Assembly (NCBI RefSeq): GCF_000805455.1
Contig: NZ_JSUS01000071.1
Span: 558,001 to 622,000 of the forward strand
Source: Acinetobacter sp. A47
GTDB lineage: Bacteria; Pseudomonadota; Gammaproteobacteria; Pseudomonadales; Moraxellaceae
DNA: 64,000 bases
Direction of reading: 5' to 3'
Under the pieces are notes generated by a model. It ran no database searches, was not told the origin of the DNA, and worked only from the letters and a program-made list of their open reading frames with translations. How positions within the stretch are numbered: the stretch's first letter is position 1; every line of letters starts with the position of its first letter. This document shows positions 34,118 through 42,981 of this stretch, in pieces. Made by a program: the position numbers and the translations under genes.

Positions 34118-34969
34118 TTAAACCGAATGACCTAAACGCTCACCCATCACCACAGTCGAATTGGCCTTGAACTGCTCTTCCCAAACCATTTTATCTTTTT
34201 CAAATAAAACCACAGCAGTTGAACCTAAATAGAAGCGGCCTAACTCAGCACCCTTATCTAAATGCATTTGATGATGCTGCAACTCGACACGGCCTGTCGG
34301 TTTGACCTTACCTGTCGCAACGGTTTCAATCCCGGCCACAATCATGGCGCCCACCAAAACCACTGCCATACGGCCCAGTTCGGTATCAAATAAGCAGACC
34401 ATACGTTCGTTACGCGCAAACAGGCCCGGTACATGTTCAGCCGTCACCTGGTTCACTGAAAATAATTCACCCGGAATATATAAGGTTTCGGTCAATGTAC
34501 CCGCCAAAGGCATATGTACGCGGTGATAATCTTTCGGTGATAAATAAACGGTCGCAAACTGTCCGTCATGGAACGGTTTGGCCAACTGCGGATCACCAAT
34601 CAGTTTCTCGACTGAAAAGCTTTGTCCTTTGGCCTGAAAAATATCACCTGCTTCAATTTTACCGAGCTGTGAAATCGCCCCATCGGCAGGACAGACAATA
34701 CTATCGGCCTGTTCATCAATGCCACGCACGCCTTCTTTCAAGGCACGGGTAAAAAATTCGTTAAAAGATTTATAGTGTTGTGCATTGCTTTGCTCGGCAA
34801 TGCTCATATCAATTCCATATTTGGCCTTAAATGCCTGAATCACAGCAGTTTTGACTAAAAGATTTTCACTTGCGGCAACCTTGCCAATCACACGGCTGAG
34901 CTGATGTTGCGGCACAAGGTTTTGTGCTTTGATAAATAATTGTTTTTTTAAATCTGCTGCAAAACTCAC
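34118..34969 (-). CDS. psd: Phosphatidylserine decarboxylase proenzyme
   Basis: 283 residues. It converts phosphatidylserine to phosphatidylethanolamine at the inner membrane. The autocleavage site is LGST with Ser250 in [11 protein letters not shown]; self-cleavage there makes the small alpha chain with a pyruvoyl group. Other family motifs are [21 protein letters not shown] and [11 protein letters not shown]. The start ATG overlaps the stop of the sulfurtransferase gene by 4 bp (ATGA), indicating translational coupling. Confidence 0.96.
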   Translation of the reverse strand: MSFAADLKKQLFIKAQNLVPQHQLSRVIGKVAASENLLVKTAVIQAFKAKYGIDMSIAEQSNAQHYKSFNEFFTRALKEGVRGIDEQADSIVCPADGAISQLGKIEAGDIFQAKGQSFSVEKLIGDPQLAKPFHDGQFATVYLSPKDYHRVHMPLAGTLTETLYIPGELFSVNQVTAEHVPGLFARNERMVCLFDTELGRMAVVLVGAMIVAGIETVATGKVKPTGRVELQHHQMHLDKGAELGRFYLGSTAVVLFEKDKMVWEEQFKANSTVVMGERLGHSV

Positions 34970-35814
34970 AACGGCGACTCTCCTGAAATAATAGGACTAT
35001 CGAGGCGATTGCCCCACTCACTCCACGCACCGTCATAGGCTCTAACTTGCCAGTTCAGCAACCTTGCCAGAATATATGCCAATCCAGAACGATGATGAGA
35101 CTGACAGTACACCACCACAGGTTGCTGTAAATTAAAGCCTAATTGTTCTAAACGTTGTTGTGTGCGTTCAAGCGGGTGTAATTTTAGATGATTTTCACGG
35201 TTTAGGGCAGTACTCCACTCAAAATGCAGTGCATTTGGGATGTGACCGCCGCGTCGCGCAGCCAGACGCAAGCCTGTATATTCATCATTGCTGCGGCAAT
35301 CCCACAGCTGGATATGGTTTTGTTCGACCTGTTTTAACAATTCTTGATATTCGACCCGATATTGCTGCACCGCAGCTAAATCAACCTGCAACAGATCAGT
35401 TACAGCTTGAACCGGATCCACCTCGGTGGTGGTTGGCAGCCCGGCCCCCAGCCAGCCATGAATTCCACCATTTATCAGACTCGTCCGGTGAAAACCCAGA
35501 CAATGTAAATTCCAGATTAATCGCCCGGCCCAGGCACCGCCTTCATCGTCATACACCACCACATGATGTTGCGGTGAAATATTCAATTTCCTGATCAAGG
35601 CCTGTAGACCGTCCAGATCAGGCAGTACCCCGTTGGCTTGTTCTTGTTGTGCCACCAGATATTTAGGCTGCAAATGGATTGCATGGGGAATATGCAGTTG
35701 TTCGTACACCGAAGCCCGGCTTAAATCAACAATACGAATGCGTTCATGTCCTAAATACGGAACCAGTTGTTCCGGTTCAATCAGTAAACCCAGTTTAAAA
35801 TCTACATCAGTCAT
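34966..35814 (-). CDS. Two-domain sulfurtransferase (rhodanese, SseA-like)
   Basis: 282 residues with two rhodanese domains. The N-terminal one (about 12-130) is presumably inactive; the C-terminal one (about 150-275) has the catalytic Cys237 in [12 protein letters not shown]. The loop CQSHHRS differs from the CGSGVTA of mercaptopyruvate sulfurtransferases and from CRKGVTA of thiosulfate enzymes, so the sulfur donor is uncertain. The [12 protein letters not shown] motif is typical. Coupled to psd by a 4-bp overlap, an arrangement whose functional meaning is unclear. Confidence 0.88.
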   Translation of the reverse strand: MTDVDFKLGLLIEPEQLVPYLGHERIRIVDLSRASVYEQLHIPHAIHLQPKYLVAQQEQANGVLPDLDGLQALIRKLNISPQHHVVVYDDEGGAWAGRLIWNLHCLGFHRTSLINGGIHGWLGAGLPTTTEVDPVQAVTDLLQVDLAAVQQYRVEYQELLKQVEQNHIQLWDCRSNDEYTGLRLAARRGGHIPNALHFEWSTALNRENHLKLHPLERTQQRLEQLGFNLQQPVVVYCQSHHRSGLAYILARLLNWQVRAYDGAWSEWGNRLDSPIISGESPL

Positions 35815-35969
35815 TGTTATGCTGTTTCGTCATCCGCCTTGTACATAATTTTAACATAGCCGACTTTTTATCTTTGTCTGATTTTTTGCATTGATTTAGC
35901 AGAAAAGAAGATATAGAGAAGTTAAATAATTGAATTTTCATTACAGAGTCTTACTGTGTTCTCATCCTA
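35815..35969. other. Intergenic sequence between the sulfurtransferase start and repeat copy 2
   Basis: No gene was seen. It should contain the promoter of the sulfurtransferase-psd unit on the minus strand. The rest of the gap to pncB is the structured repeat at 35964-36118. Confidence 0.4.
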
Positions 35970-36118
35970 TTTCGGGATAAGCCTTCGGCTCGACCTACTT
36001 TTGTTTCGACAAAAGTAGGCAAAACCATTGTCATCCACAAAACCTGTTCACTTCTTTCATCTATTTAACTGTATCGCAAAAAAGACGTCTTGCTTATATC
36101 ACGCAGGTTGTGGATGAC
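35964..36118 (-). repeat. Structured interspersed repeat, copy 2 (3' of pncB)
   Basis: The reverse-strand counterpart of the element at 18316-18470. Outer helix: TCATCCACAAAACCTG (36031-36046) against CAGGTTGTGGATGA (36104-36117), with the same two-base bulge and the same 57-nt interior as copy 1. Second helix: CCTACTTTTGT (35994-36004) / ACAAAAGTAGG (36009-36019) closed by a TTCG loop. It starts about 17 bp after the pncB stop, reading in the pncB direction. Confidence 0.8.
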
Positions 36119-36134
36119 GTTTACGCGTATCGAA

Positions 36135-37358
36135 TTAAAGTTTTAAAGTCTTACTTGTTTCTTCAATATCAAACACCTGACGCAAATACGCCAAGAAGGT
36201 ATCATTATCGGTCATGGTCTTGCCCGGACTATCCGAAATTTTCGCCACCGACTGACGGTTACACTCCACCAGTTTCAACACAATATTCAACGGCTTTTGC
36301 CCCATATCATTGGTCAAATTGGTGCCAATCCCGAAACTCACCTGAAAACGGTCTTTAAAATATTGGTGCAATAACCAGGCTTTTTCCAGATTCAGGCCAT
36401 CACTAAAGGTCAGCATCTTGGTCTTGGTATCAATCTTGAGTTTGCGATAATGTGCAAACGCCTTATCGCCCCACTCATACGGGTCACCACTGTCATGACG
36501 CAAGCCATCAAACAGCTTGGCAAAGTACAAATCAAAGTCACGCAAGAAAGCATCCATGCCAACCACATCAGTCAAGGCAATACCCAGATCGCCCCGGTAT
36601 TCTTGTACCCATGCTTCGAGGGCGGCTTTCTGGAAATTACGCAGCCGCACATCAAGCGCCTGAAAGGCTTGCAAAAATTCATGCGCCATGGTGCCAATCG
36701 GGCTAATTCCTAACTGTTTCGCCAACAACACATTACTGGTGCCGCGGAAGACTTTTGGTGCTGCAGTATGAAAGGCTTGTACCACGTGTTTTTGCCAGTC
36801 AAAACTATAACGACGACGTGTCCCGAAATCAGACACTAAAAAAGGTGGGACATCATCTTGCTGTTGTTGTGCATAGTGTTGCAGCTGTACCAGTTTTTGC
36901 TGCAAACGGCGCTCACCTTCAGCCATGACCTCATCCGTACGGATACGACGGAAATATAGTTCATTGACAATCGCCAGCACAAAGATTTCAAACATCATCG
37001 CCTGGACCATAGGCCCTTCAATACGGATATCCAGTCGACCCGCTTCATCAATGCTGGCCTGAATAAAGCGGCGTTTCAGCTGGAACAGCTCCAGATAGTC
37101 AACGAAATCACTTTTAATGAAGCGTAATGAACGCAGGTATTGCAGTTCATCTTCGGCAAAACGTAATTCACACAGCCAGTCTAACTGCTGATTCAAGTCA
37201 TCCAGAATTTCAACCAGTGGATAAACCGTATCTTCCAGATTTCGGCAACGGAATAAATACACGCTATGCGTTTGTGGAAACTGATGCAAGATCACCTGCA
37301 ACATGGTGAATTTATATAAGTCGGTATCAAGTAATGATTGAATAATTGGTGTAGACAT
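36135..37358 (-). CDS. pncB: Nicotinate phosphoribosyltransferase
   Basis: 407 residues from the ATG at 37358; a TTG at 37385 would add nine residues outside the family start. It makes nicotinate mononucleotide from nicotinate and PRPP in NAD salvage. Motifs: [17 protein letters not shown] at the N-terminus, [38 protein letters not shown] (phosphorylated-His region), [16 protein letters not shown] and [11 protein letters not shown] with [11 protein letters not shown]. Its supply of nicotinate would come from PncA, encoded at 52742-53413 in this window. Confidence 0.95.
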   Translation of the reverse strand: MSTPIIQSLLDTDLYKFTMLQVILHQFPQTHSVYLFRCRNLEDTVYPLVEILDDLNQQLDWLCELRFAEDELQYLRSLRFIKSDFVDYLELFQLKRRFIQASIDEAGRLDIRIEGPMVQAMMFEIFVLAIVNELYFRRIRTDEVMAEGERRLQQKLVQLQHYAQQQQDDVPPFLVSDFGTRRRYSFDWQKHVVQAFHTAAPKVFRGTSNVLLAKQLGISPIGTMAHEFLQAFQALDVRLRNFQKAALEAWVQEYRGDLGIALTDVVGMDAFLRDFDLYFAKLFDGLRHDSGDPYEWGDKAFAHYRKLKIDTKTKMLTFSDGLNLEKAWLLHQYFKDRFQVSFGIGTNLTNDMGQKPLNIVLKLVECNRQSVAKISDSPGKTMTDNDTFLAYLRQVFDIEETSKTLKL

Positions 37359-37474
37359 GACTGACTTGAATCTATTCTCGTTCAAGCATTAAAGCATACT
37401 TTTACCCAGAAATGAGTTTATCGATTGCAATGGATGACTTTTCAAAAAAGTAAAAAAATAATGTTTCTTTAGAT

Positions 37475-37987
37475 TCAATCGATTAGCTCAGCCTTATGCT
37501 CTTTTTGTTGCGGTGGCAGAATCTCTTTTAAACGTTGCTGCTGCCCAAATTGCAGCGCAAACTGTTCTGCGGTAAGTTGTCCATCTTTGCCAGCATTGGC
37601 ATCACAGTCCACCTGACGCAACTGTCTGGCAATGCCCCACTCGGCTTTGACAATTGCTCCCATCAGCGCCGTATGTCCACGCTTGTCCCGGAGACACCGA
37701 TTGGCCCCGTGTTGAATCAAGACATTGACGGCTTCTTTTTGCCCGTAATAGCTGGCCATCATCAATGCGGTATAACCCGAATGATCCTGCACATTGACCG
37801 GAAAACCATGCTTTAAAAACTCTTGCAAGACTTCTGTATTTCCCACCTTGGCCGCAGAAAAGAACAGCTCAATCACTTCATCTGATCCGTTGACTGTGGC
37901 AGATGGCGTCCCCGCATAGGCTGAGGCCGATACACCGCTACAGAGTATGCTGATCACAAATAATGCAGCTCGTAAATGAATCATCAC
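37475..37987 (-). CDS. Periplasmic ankyrin-repeat protein, catalase partner (AnkB-like)
   Basis: 170 residues with a signal peptide (hydrophobic core at about 6-22, cleavage near SAYAG). The mature part has about three ankyrin repeats: VGNTEVLQEFLKHGFPVNVQD, then SGYTALMMASYYGQKEAVNVLIQHGAN and RGHTALMGAIVKAEWGIARQL, as separate blocks. It lies 125 bp downstream of a periplasmic catalase gene on the same strand. In Pseudomonas, AnkB, a periplasmic ankyrin protein encoded behind katB, is needed for full catalase activity; the same partnership is inferred. Confidence 0.85.
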   Translation of the reverse strand: MMIHLRAALFVISILCSGVSASAYAGTPSATVNGSDEVIELFFSAAKVGNTEVLQEFLKHGFPVNVQDHSGYTALMMASYYGQKEAVNVLIQHGANRCLRDKRGHTALMGAIVKAEWGIARQLRQVDCDANAGKDGQLTAEQFALQFGQQQRLKEILPPQQKEHKAELID

Positions 37988-38112
37988 AACATCCTGAAAA
38001 TCTAAACAAGGAGTGCCTGTAACACTCGCCCTAGGTGCAGGAAAGGCTATTGAGGTTACAGGACTTTCTGGGGGTAACTTTCAGGCACCTGTTACCACGT
38101 CAACGAAAGCGT

Positions 38113-39636
38113 TTATTCGTCTTTCAGCTGAGCTGCCTTGCTCTGTACATTTTTAAGGTTAACGCCTACGGCTTTGGCCAGACGCGTGCCATAGTCGGCA
38201 TCGGCCTTATAGAAATAAGACACCATAATGCTCTTGGTTTCGGCATCTTTGACTTGGCCCAGATCCGCTGCAAGGTTACGGATCAGGTCATTCTTTTCCG
38301 CTGCCGAATAACTGCGGTAAAGCTCGCCGGCCTGTTTAAATGGCTGCTGTTTTTGAATGGCATGCTGCATGACCGTGCCTTCGAGCGGCGTAGCGACTGC
38401 ACGTGCAATCTCGGTTGCAGGCTTTGGCTCGATCGTACTTGGCTCATAATTGACATGAGATTCTGTTTGTCCCATGTTCATCGCACCTTCCTGATTGTTG
38501 TTGTTTACCGCAACACGAGGACGGTTCACAGGAATTTGCTGGTGATTGGCCCCCAAACGGTACATCTGGGTGTCTGAATACGAGAAGATACGGCCTTGCA
38601 GTAAACGGTCTTCCGATGGCTCGATGCCCGGAATCAGGTTACCTGGTGCAAAAGCAGACTGTTCGGTTTCCTGGAAGAAGTTCTTCGGCATCCGGTTTAG
38701 GGTCAAGGTACCGACTTTCATTTCAGGTACCAGATGCTCTGGCCAGATCTTGGTGGCATCTAATGGATTGAAATCAAATTTATCCAGATCTTTCGGGTCA
38801 AGCACCTGAATATACAAATCCCATTTCGGATAATTGCCGGCGTAGACATTTTTATACATGTCATTGGTCAGGTGGTTCCAGTCGCGCCCTTGCACTTCTT
38901 TTACCTGATCCAGATTCAGGCCTTTCAGCCCTTGCTTGGAGCGCCAGTTAAACTTGACGTATTTATACTCACCCTTGGCGTTATATAGCTTGAATGCATG
39001 CACACCAAAACCGTCCAGGGTACGGTAGCTTTCCGGAGTCCCCAGGTTTGAATAAACATAGGTCAACATATTGATTGACCACGGCTGGCTCTTCAAGAAA
39101 TCAAAAATACGGTTCGGGTCCTGTACATTGGTCACAGGATCCGGTTTCATCGCATGGATAAAATCAGGAAACTTGATCGCATCACGAATAAAGAATACCG
39201 GCAGGTTATTGCCGACCAGATCCCAGTTACCTTGCTGGGTATAGAATTTCACGGCAAAGCCATGCGGATCACGGGCCGTTTCCGGTGAACCTTTTGGATG
39301 GATTACGGTCGAGAAACGGACAAATACCGGGGTGGTTGTCCCGGCCTTAAACATCGAGGCAACAGTTAAGTCCGACAAATCTTTTGTGGCAACGAAATCA
39401 CCATATACGCCTGTACCACGTGCATGCACGACACGCTCAGGAATACGCTCACGGCCAAAGCGCTGTAATTTTTGAATGAGCTGTACATCTTGCAGCAAGG
39501 TCGCACCATTTGCACCTGCTGTAGTGGAGTTCTGGTTATCACCGACAGGCGCACCGTTATCTTTTGTCAAAGGCGCTGCATACGCGGTGCCCAGCGTTGC
39601 TGCCATTATTGTAAATAAAAATGTTCGCTTAAACAT
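38113..39636 (-). CDS. Monofunctional heme catalase, periplasmic (KatB-like)
   Basis: 507 residues from the ATG at 39636; an upstream in-frame start at 39696 would place 20 residues before the signal peptide. The start MFKRTFLFTIMAATLGTAYA is a signal peptide with cleavage after AYA, so the enzyme is exported. Catalytic His71 is in RVVHARGTG. FVRFSTVIHPKGSPETARDPHGFAVKFYT (block) and the heme-ligand Tyr region RIFSYSDTQMYRLGANH are typical of clade III small-subunit catalases. It splits hydrogen peroxide, here probably in the periplasm, together with the ankyrin protein downstream. Confidence 0.93.
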   Translation of the reverse strand: MFKRTFLFTIMAATLGTAYAAPLTKDNGAPVGDNQNSTTAGANGATLLQDVQLIQKLQRFGRERIPERVVHARGTGVYGDFVATKDLSDLTVASMFKAGTTTPVFVRFSTVIHPKGSPETARDPHGFAVKFYTQQGNWDLVGNNLPVFFIRDAIKFPDFIHAMKPDPVTNVQDPNRIFDFLKSQPWSINMLTYVYSNLGTPESYRTLDGFGVHAFKLYNAKGEYKYVKFNWRSKQGLKGLNLDQVKEVQGRDWNHLTNDMYKNVYAGNYPKWDLYIQVLDPKDLDKFDFNPLDATKIWPEHLVPEMKVGTLTLNRMPKNFFQETEQSAFAPGNLIPGIEPSEDRLLQGRIFSYSDTQMYRLGANHQQIPVNRPRVAVNNNNQEGAMNMGQTESHVNYEPSTIEPKPATEIARAVATPLEGTVMQHAIQKQQPFKQAGELYRSYSAAEKNDLIRNLAADLGQVKDAETKSIMVSYFYKADADYGTRLAKAVGVNLKNVQSKAAQLKDE

Positions 39637-39833
39637 AATGTTAAATCCAAAATCAAATGCCTTTCCTGCACGGGGACTATACAAAGATTTTAACAATAGA
39701 TAAAAAAGATAATTTTAATTAAATAAATCGAAAAATAAGATCAAGGCCTCAAAGCAGCATGTTTGCTCAGTTTATCCGGCCTTTAAATCTGCTAGACTGC
39801 ATCACTGACGGAACAGGTAATCTAAGTTTTATT

Positions 39834-40274
39834 ATGCGTGCACTCATTCAACGCGTCCTCGAAGCCAAAGTTGTGGTTGAGGGCCAAACCACTGGCGAGA
39901 TTCAACACGGTTTATTGGTTTTTTTAGGTTTGGGCAAGGAAGATACCTTAGAAAAAGGCCAGAAACTGATTGACAAGATTCTGAAATACCGGATTTTTGA
40001 CGATGAGCAAGGCAAGATGGGCTGGAATGTAGGCCAGGCCAATGGCGGTATCTTACTGGTTTCCCAATTTACCTTGATGGCCCAAACCCAGAAAGGCTTA
40101 CGGCCAGACTTTGGCCCGGCCATGCCACCTGCAGAAGCCAAAGCATTATATGAGCAGCTGGTAGCCTATACTCGCCAGCAATTTCATCATGTGCAGACGG
40201 GAATCTTTGCAGCAGATATGAAAGTCCATTTAATCAATGACGGACCCGTGACCTTTAATCTGGAAGTTGAATAA
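39834..40274 (+). CDS. dtd: D-aminoacyl-tRNA deacylase
   Basis: 146 residues from the ATG at 39834, the usual length of DTD; the frame is open upstream to 39759. It removes D-amino acids and glycine from mischarged tRNA. Motifs: MRALIQRVLEAKV at the N-terminus, the LVSQFTLMA segment (SQxT catalytic motif) and the G-P cis-proline motif near the C-terminus (NDGPVTFNLEV). Transcribed divergently from the catalase; a bidirectional terminator follows. Confidence 0.95.
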   Translation: MRALIQRVLEAKVVVEGQTTGEIQHGLLVFLGLGKEDTLEKGQKLIDKILKYRIFDDEQGKMGWNVGQANGGILLVSQFTLMAQTQKGLRPDFGPAMPPAEAKALYEQLVAYTRQQFHHVQTGIFAADMKVHLINDGPVTFNLEVE

Positions 40275-40283
40275 TTCAAGCAT

Positions 40284-40313
40284 AAAAAAACTCCCGAATC
40301 GGGAGTTTTTTTA
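40284..40313. terminator. Bidirectional terminator between dtd and the SCP2 gene
   Basis: AAAAAAA, the palindrome CTCCCGAATCGGGAG (40291-40305), TTTTTTT, between convergent genes. Confidence 0.92.
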
Positions 40314-40321
40314 TGGCCTTT

Positions 40322-40801
40322 TTATTTGCCGGTTTTTTCTTTAATAAATGCACGTGCCTGACGGATTTTTTCTTTTACCGGTTTTGGCACTTTAGGTGGA
40401 ATCAGTTTCGCAGCCTGGTTAAACCATACCAGCAGGCTAAAATCCCCTTCCATTTTGATGCTGCCATCCTGCATGCCCGTCATAAATGCAGTCGGGTCGC
40501 CTTTTAGCAAGGTTTTTACCCCTTGCTCGCTTGAAGCAAACTGCAAAATAAAATCGGCCTGTTCCGGTTGACCAGCCACCGTATCAATTTTACCACGATT
40601 CACAATAATCTGGCGGGCAAAACCGGCATCTGTACCAATCTGGATACGGAACTCACGGTCATGAACCAATTCAATAAACTTCGGGCTAGTGCGTGCCAAT
40701 TGCTTCATACGTAACGCCAAACCTGCCACCAGCAGATCGAGTGGATCAGTGCTTACATCAACGATAGGTAACTTAACCACAGGTAAAGAAGAAAGCTTCA
40801 T
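40322..40801 (-). CDS. SCP2 sterol-binding domain protein
   Basis: 159 residues from the ATG at 40801; upstream in-frame sequence to 40855 is not family-like. The SCP2-type lipid-binding fold is shown by FRIQIGTDAGFARQIIVNRGKIDTV and the conserved GDPTAFMTGMQDGSIKMEGDFSLLVWF segment (separate blocks). It ends in a Lys-rich helix (VPKPVKEKIRQARAFIKEKTGK in the last 22 residues). Related proteins include UbiJ and UbiT, accessory factors of ubiquinone synthesis; whether this one acts there is uncertain. Likely cytoplasmic. Confidence 0.82.
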   Translation of the reverse strand: MKLSSLPVVKLPIVDVSTDPLDLLVAGLALRMKQLARTSPKFIELVHDREFRIQIGTDAGFARQIIVNRGKIDTVAGQPEQADFILQFASSEQGVKTLLKGDPTAFMTGMQDGSIKMEGDFSLLVWFNQAAKLIPPKVPKPVKEKIRQARAFIKEKTGK

Positions 40802-40949
40802 GACATTTATGCCTACAGTATTATGATGAAAATTAAGACAACTGTATCCTAGCACAATTGTAGAAAAGTCGGAAAAAGCTTTGTTGCAGAACGTTAGTGC
40901 AAAAAAGGCATGCCAAGCATGCCTTTGATGTTATTAAAATTATTATCAT

Positions 40950-41285
40950 TTAACGACTAGAACATTGTTGCTGGTCATCCTTATAAACAGGTGTGTGCTC
41001 AATATACTGACGATTTGCCAGCTGTTTTTGAGCTTGTTTATCTTCACGTAACAGAATAAATGTAACCGTCATCATCGCGAGGCTCAATGCGGTCAGATAG
41101 CTATAGGCGACTGACATCTCGAACATGGTTTGCACACCGAAGCGTACCACTTCCAACAGTCCCCAGCAGAGCATACCTGCCATCATGAAACCTAACCAAC
41201 GACGATAAGGAGAAAAGAAAACAGCAATCAGTGCGACAGCGATTAAGCCAAATCCAACCAACATGGTGAAATTCGCTGCTTCCAT
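40950..41285 (-). CDS. Small inner-membrane protein, unknown
   Basis: 111 residues from the ATG at 41285, preceded by a perfect GGAGG at good spacing; that decides against the longer frame to 41354. Hydrophobic segments at about 8-27, 33-50 and 62-80 suggest three membrane helices, then a charged C-terminal tail (LREDKQAQKQLANRQYIEH). I do not recognise a family. The gene stands alone, upstream on the minus strand of the SCP2 gene (148-bp gap). Confidence 0.75.
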   Translation of the reverse strand: MEAANFTMLVGFGLIAVALIAVFFSPYRRWLGFMMAGMLCWGLLEVVRFGVQTMFEMSVAYSYLTALSLAMMTVTFILLREDKQAQKQLANRQYIEHTPVYKDDQQQCSSR

Positions 41286-41642
41286 AGAAACCTCCGTCTT
41301 AAAAAGGGTGGCCGGCAATTGTGTCCAGACCTCTATCTTGTTCTGTAATCTCAAACAGTACTTGGTGTTGCATTAACGTCTTTATGCATTATGGAGAGTT
41401 TTTTTTAGAAAAAAAGAGCCTGAAATTAACCTTACGACATAAGCTGTCGCAATATGCTTTTGTAATTACATTTTTTCAAATTACAAAAGTCCCGAATCTC
41501 CATATAGCATCAATTGCGGCGTGTCATTACAAAAAAATATCGTTGTTTTCGACCGTAAAAAAACTTTTTTCAGAAATTTTTTATTGTTGTTTTTCTATAC
41601 ATTTAGACATAAATATGACGGAATCGTGACGGATGCAAAATA
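41286..41642. other. AT-rich intergenic region with a long palindrome
   Basis: About 360 bp without a convincing gene. It has an 11-bp perfect inverted repeat CTTTTGTAATT (41457-41467) / AATTACAAAAG (41479-41489) and several A- and T-runs (41571-41590). The promoter of the small membrane protein is expected here. A plus-strand frame of 102 codons crosses it but has biased, non-protein-like composition. Confidence 0.5.
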
Positions 41643-41676
41643 GAGAAAGCCGCCTTGCAAGGCGGCTTTCTCCAAA
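41643..41676 (-). terminator. Terminator of serB
   Basis: GAGAAAGCCGCCTT, a 2-nt centre, AAGGCGGCTTTCTC (41643-41672). A 14-bp perfect palindrome about 20 bp beyond the serB stop. The T-tract on the minus strand is short (CTATTTT), so termination strength is uncertain. Confidence 0.7.
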
Positions 41677-41692
41677 TCAAAAAATAAAGGAT

Positions 41693-42913
41693 TTAAGCGC
41701 GATTAAGATCCTTGTCGTGCATACCTAACAGGTACAACACCCCATCCAGACCTACACTCGAAATCGCCTGATTGGCATTTTGGCGCACCAGTGGCTTGGC
41801 ACGGAATGCTACACCAAGGCCTGCAATCGAGAGCATCGGCAGGTCATTGGCACCATCTCCCACCGCCATGGCCTGTTCTAAAGAAATGCCCATTTTCTCA
41901 GCCAGCTGGCGAAGCAGCTCGGCCTTGCGCGCGCCATCCACAATAGCGCCCTTGACTTCACCTGTGACCACCCCATTTTCAACATCCAGAATGTTGGCAT
42001 GGACTTCATCAATTCCTAATTTTGCTTGCAGGTATTCAGCAAAATACTGGAAACCACCCGATAAAATTGCGGTCTTGTAGCCCAAGGCTTTCAGCGTTGA
42101 AATCAGGCGTTCGGCACCTTCGGTTATGGTCAGGCGCTCTGCAATTTTAGGTAACACCGAAGCATCCAGCCCTTTGAGCAAGGCAACACGGGCGCGGAAA
42201 CTCTGCTGGAAATCCAGCTCGCCCTGCATGGCACGTTCAGTAATTTCTGCCACCTGCGCACCCACGCCAGCTTCTAACGCCAATTCATCAATCACTTCCT
42301 GCTCGATCAGGGTCGAGTCCATATCGAAGCAGACCAGACGGCGATTGCGGCGATAGGCGTTATCTTCCTGCACTGCAACGTCGATATTCAACTCGCCAGA
42401 CAGGCTCAGGCAGGCAGCGCGCATGGCCTGCGCATCCAGCATCTGTCCGCTCAGTCCAAACTGGACACAGGCCCGGCGCGGGAACGTACTTTGCTTTTCC
42501 CGTTCTGAACGGCCAGATAAACGGGTTACTGTTTCAATATTAAAGCCCTGACCTGACACAATCTGTGTGACGGCCTGCAAATGCGCAGCCGTAAGTTCGG
42601 GGGCCAGTGCGGTCACGATATAACGGGTTCGGCCGCCTTCACTGACCCATTGATCATATTCTACGTTGGAGATTGGTTTAAATCGCACAGTTAGGCCAAT
42701 ATCATGTGCTAAAATCAGGATCTCTTTCATTGCCAATGCTGTCGCAGTCTCATTATCCGATGCCACAACGATCCCGAGGGTCAGTTGATTATGGATAACG
42801 GCCTGACCGACATCAAGTATTTGCAAAGAATGTACGGATAGTACCTGCATTAATCGAGTAAACTGATTCGGTTGATCGGGTCCTAGAAAGGATATAAGAA
42901 TGATTTCTCGCAT
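41693..42913 (-). CDS. serB: Phosphoserine phosphatase
   Basis: 406 residues from the ATG at 42913. It removes phosphate from O-phosphoserine in serine biosynthesis. Two ACT-like regulatory domains occupy about residues 1-170 (MREIILISFLGPDQPNQF start). The HAD phosphatase follows, with the nucleophile motif CFDMDSTLIEQE, the cap region, ILSGGFQYFAEYL, and AVGDGANDLPMLSIAGLGVAF near the end. It is divergent from the ytjB-like gene, the same pairing as in E. coli, with about 70 bp between them. Confidence 0.95.
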   Translation of the reverse strand: MREIILISFLGPDQPNQFTRLMQVLSVHSLQILDVGQAVIHNQLTLGIVVASDNETATALAMKEILILAHDIGLTVRFKPISNVEYDQWVSEGGRTRYIVTALAPELTAAHLQAVTQIVSGQGFNIETVTRLSGRSEREKQSTFPRRACVQFGLSGQMLDAQAMRAACLSLSGELNIDVAVQEDNAYRRNRRLVCFDMDSTLIEQEVIDELALEAGVGAQVAEITERAMQGELDFQQSFRARVALLKGLDASVLPKIAERLTITEGAERLISTLKALGYKTAILSGGFQYFAEYLQAKLGIDEVHANILDVENGVVTGEVKGAIVDGARKAELLRQLAEKMGISLEQAMAVGDGANDLPMLSIAGLGVAFRAKPLVRQNANQAISSVGLDGVLYLLGMHDKDLNRA

Positions 42914-42981
42914 GAATTGACTCGTGGTTGAGCGACAACTATTGTATGTAAGAATCATAACATAACCGAACCTAAATCTAT

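Noticed and set aside
41321..41629. Plus-strand frame of 102 codons in the serB-upstream gap
   Set aside because: Composition is AT-driven (many Ser, Phe, Ile, Lys, Cys), there is no ribosome-binding site, and it contains the long palindrome; treated as non-coding.
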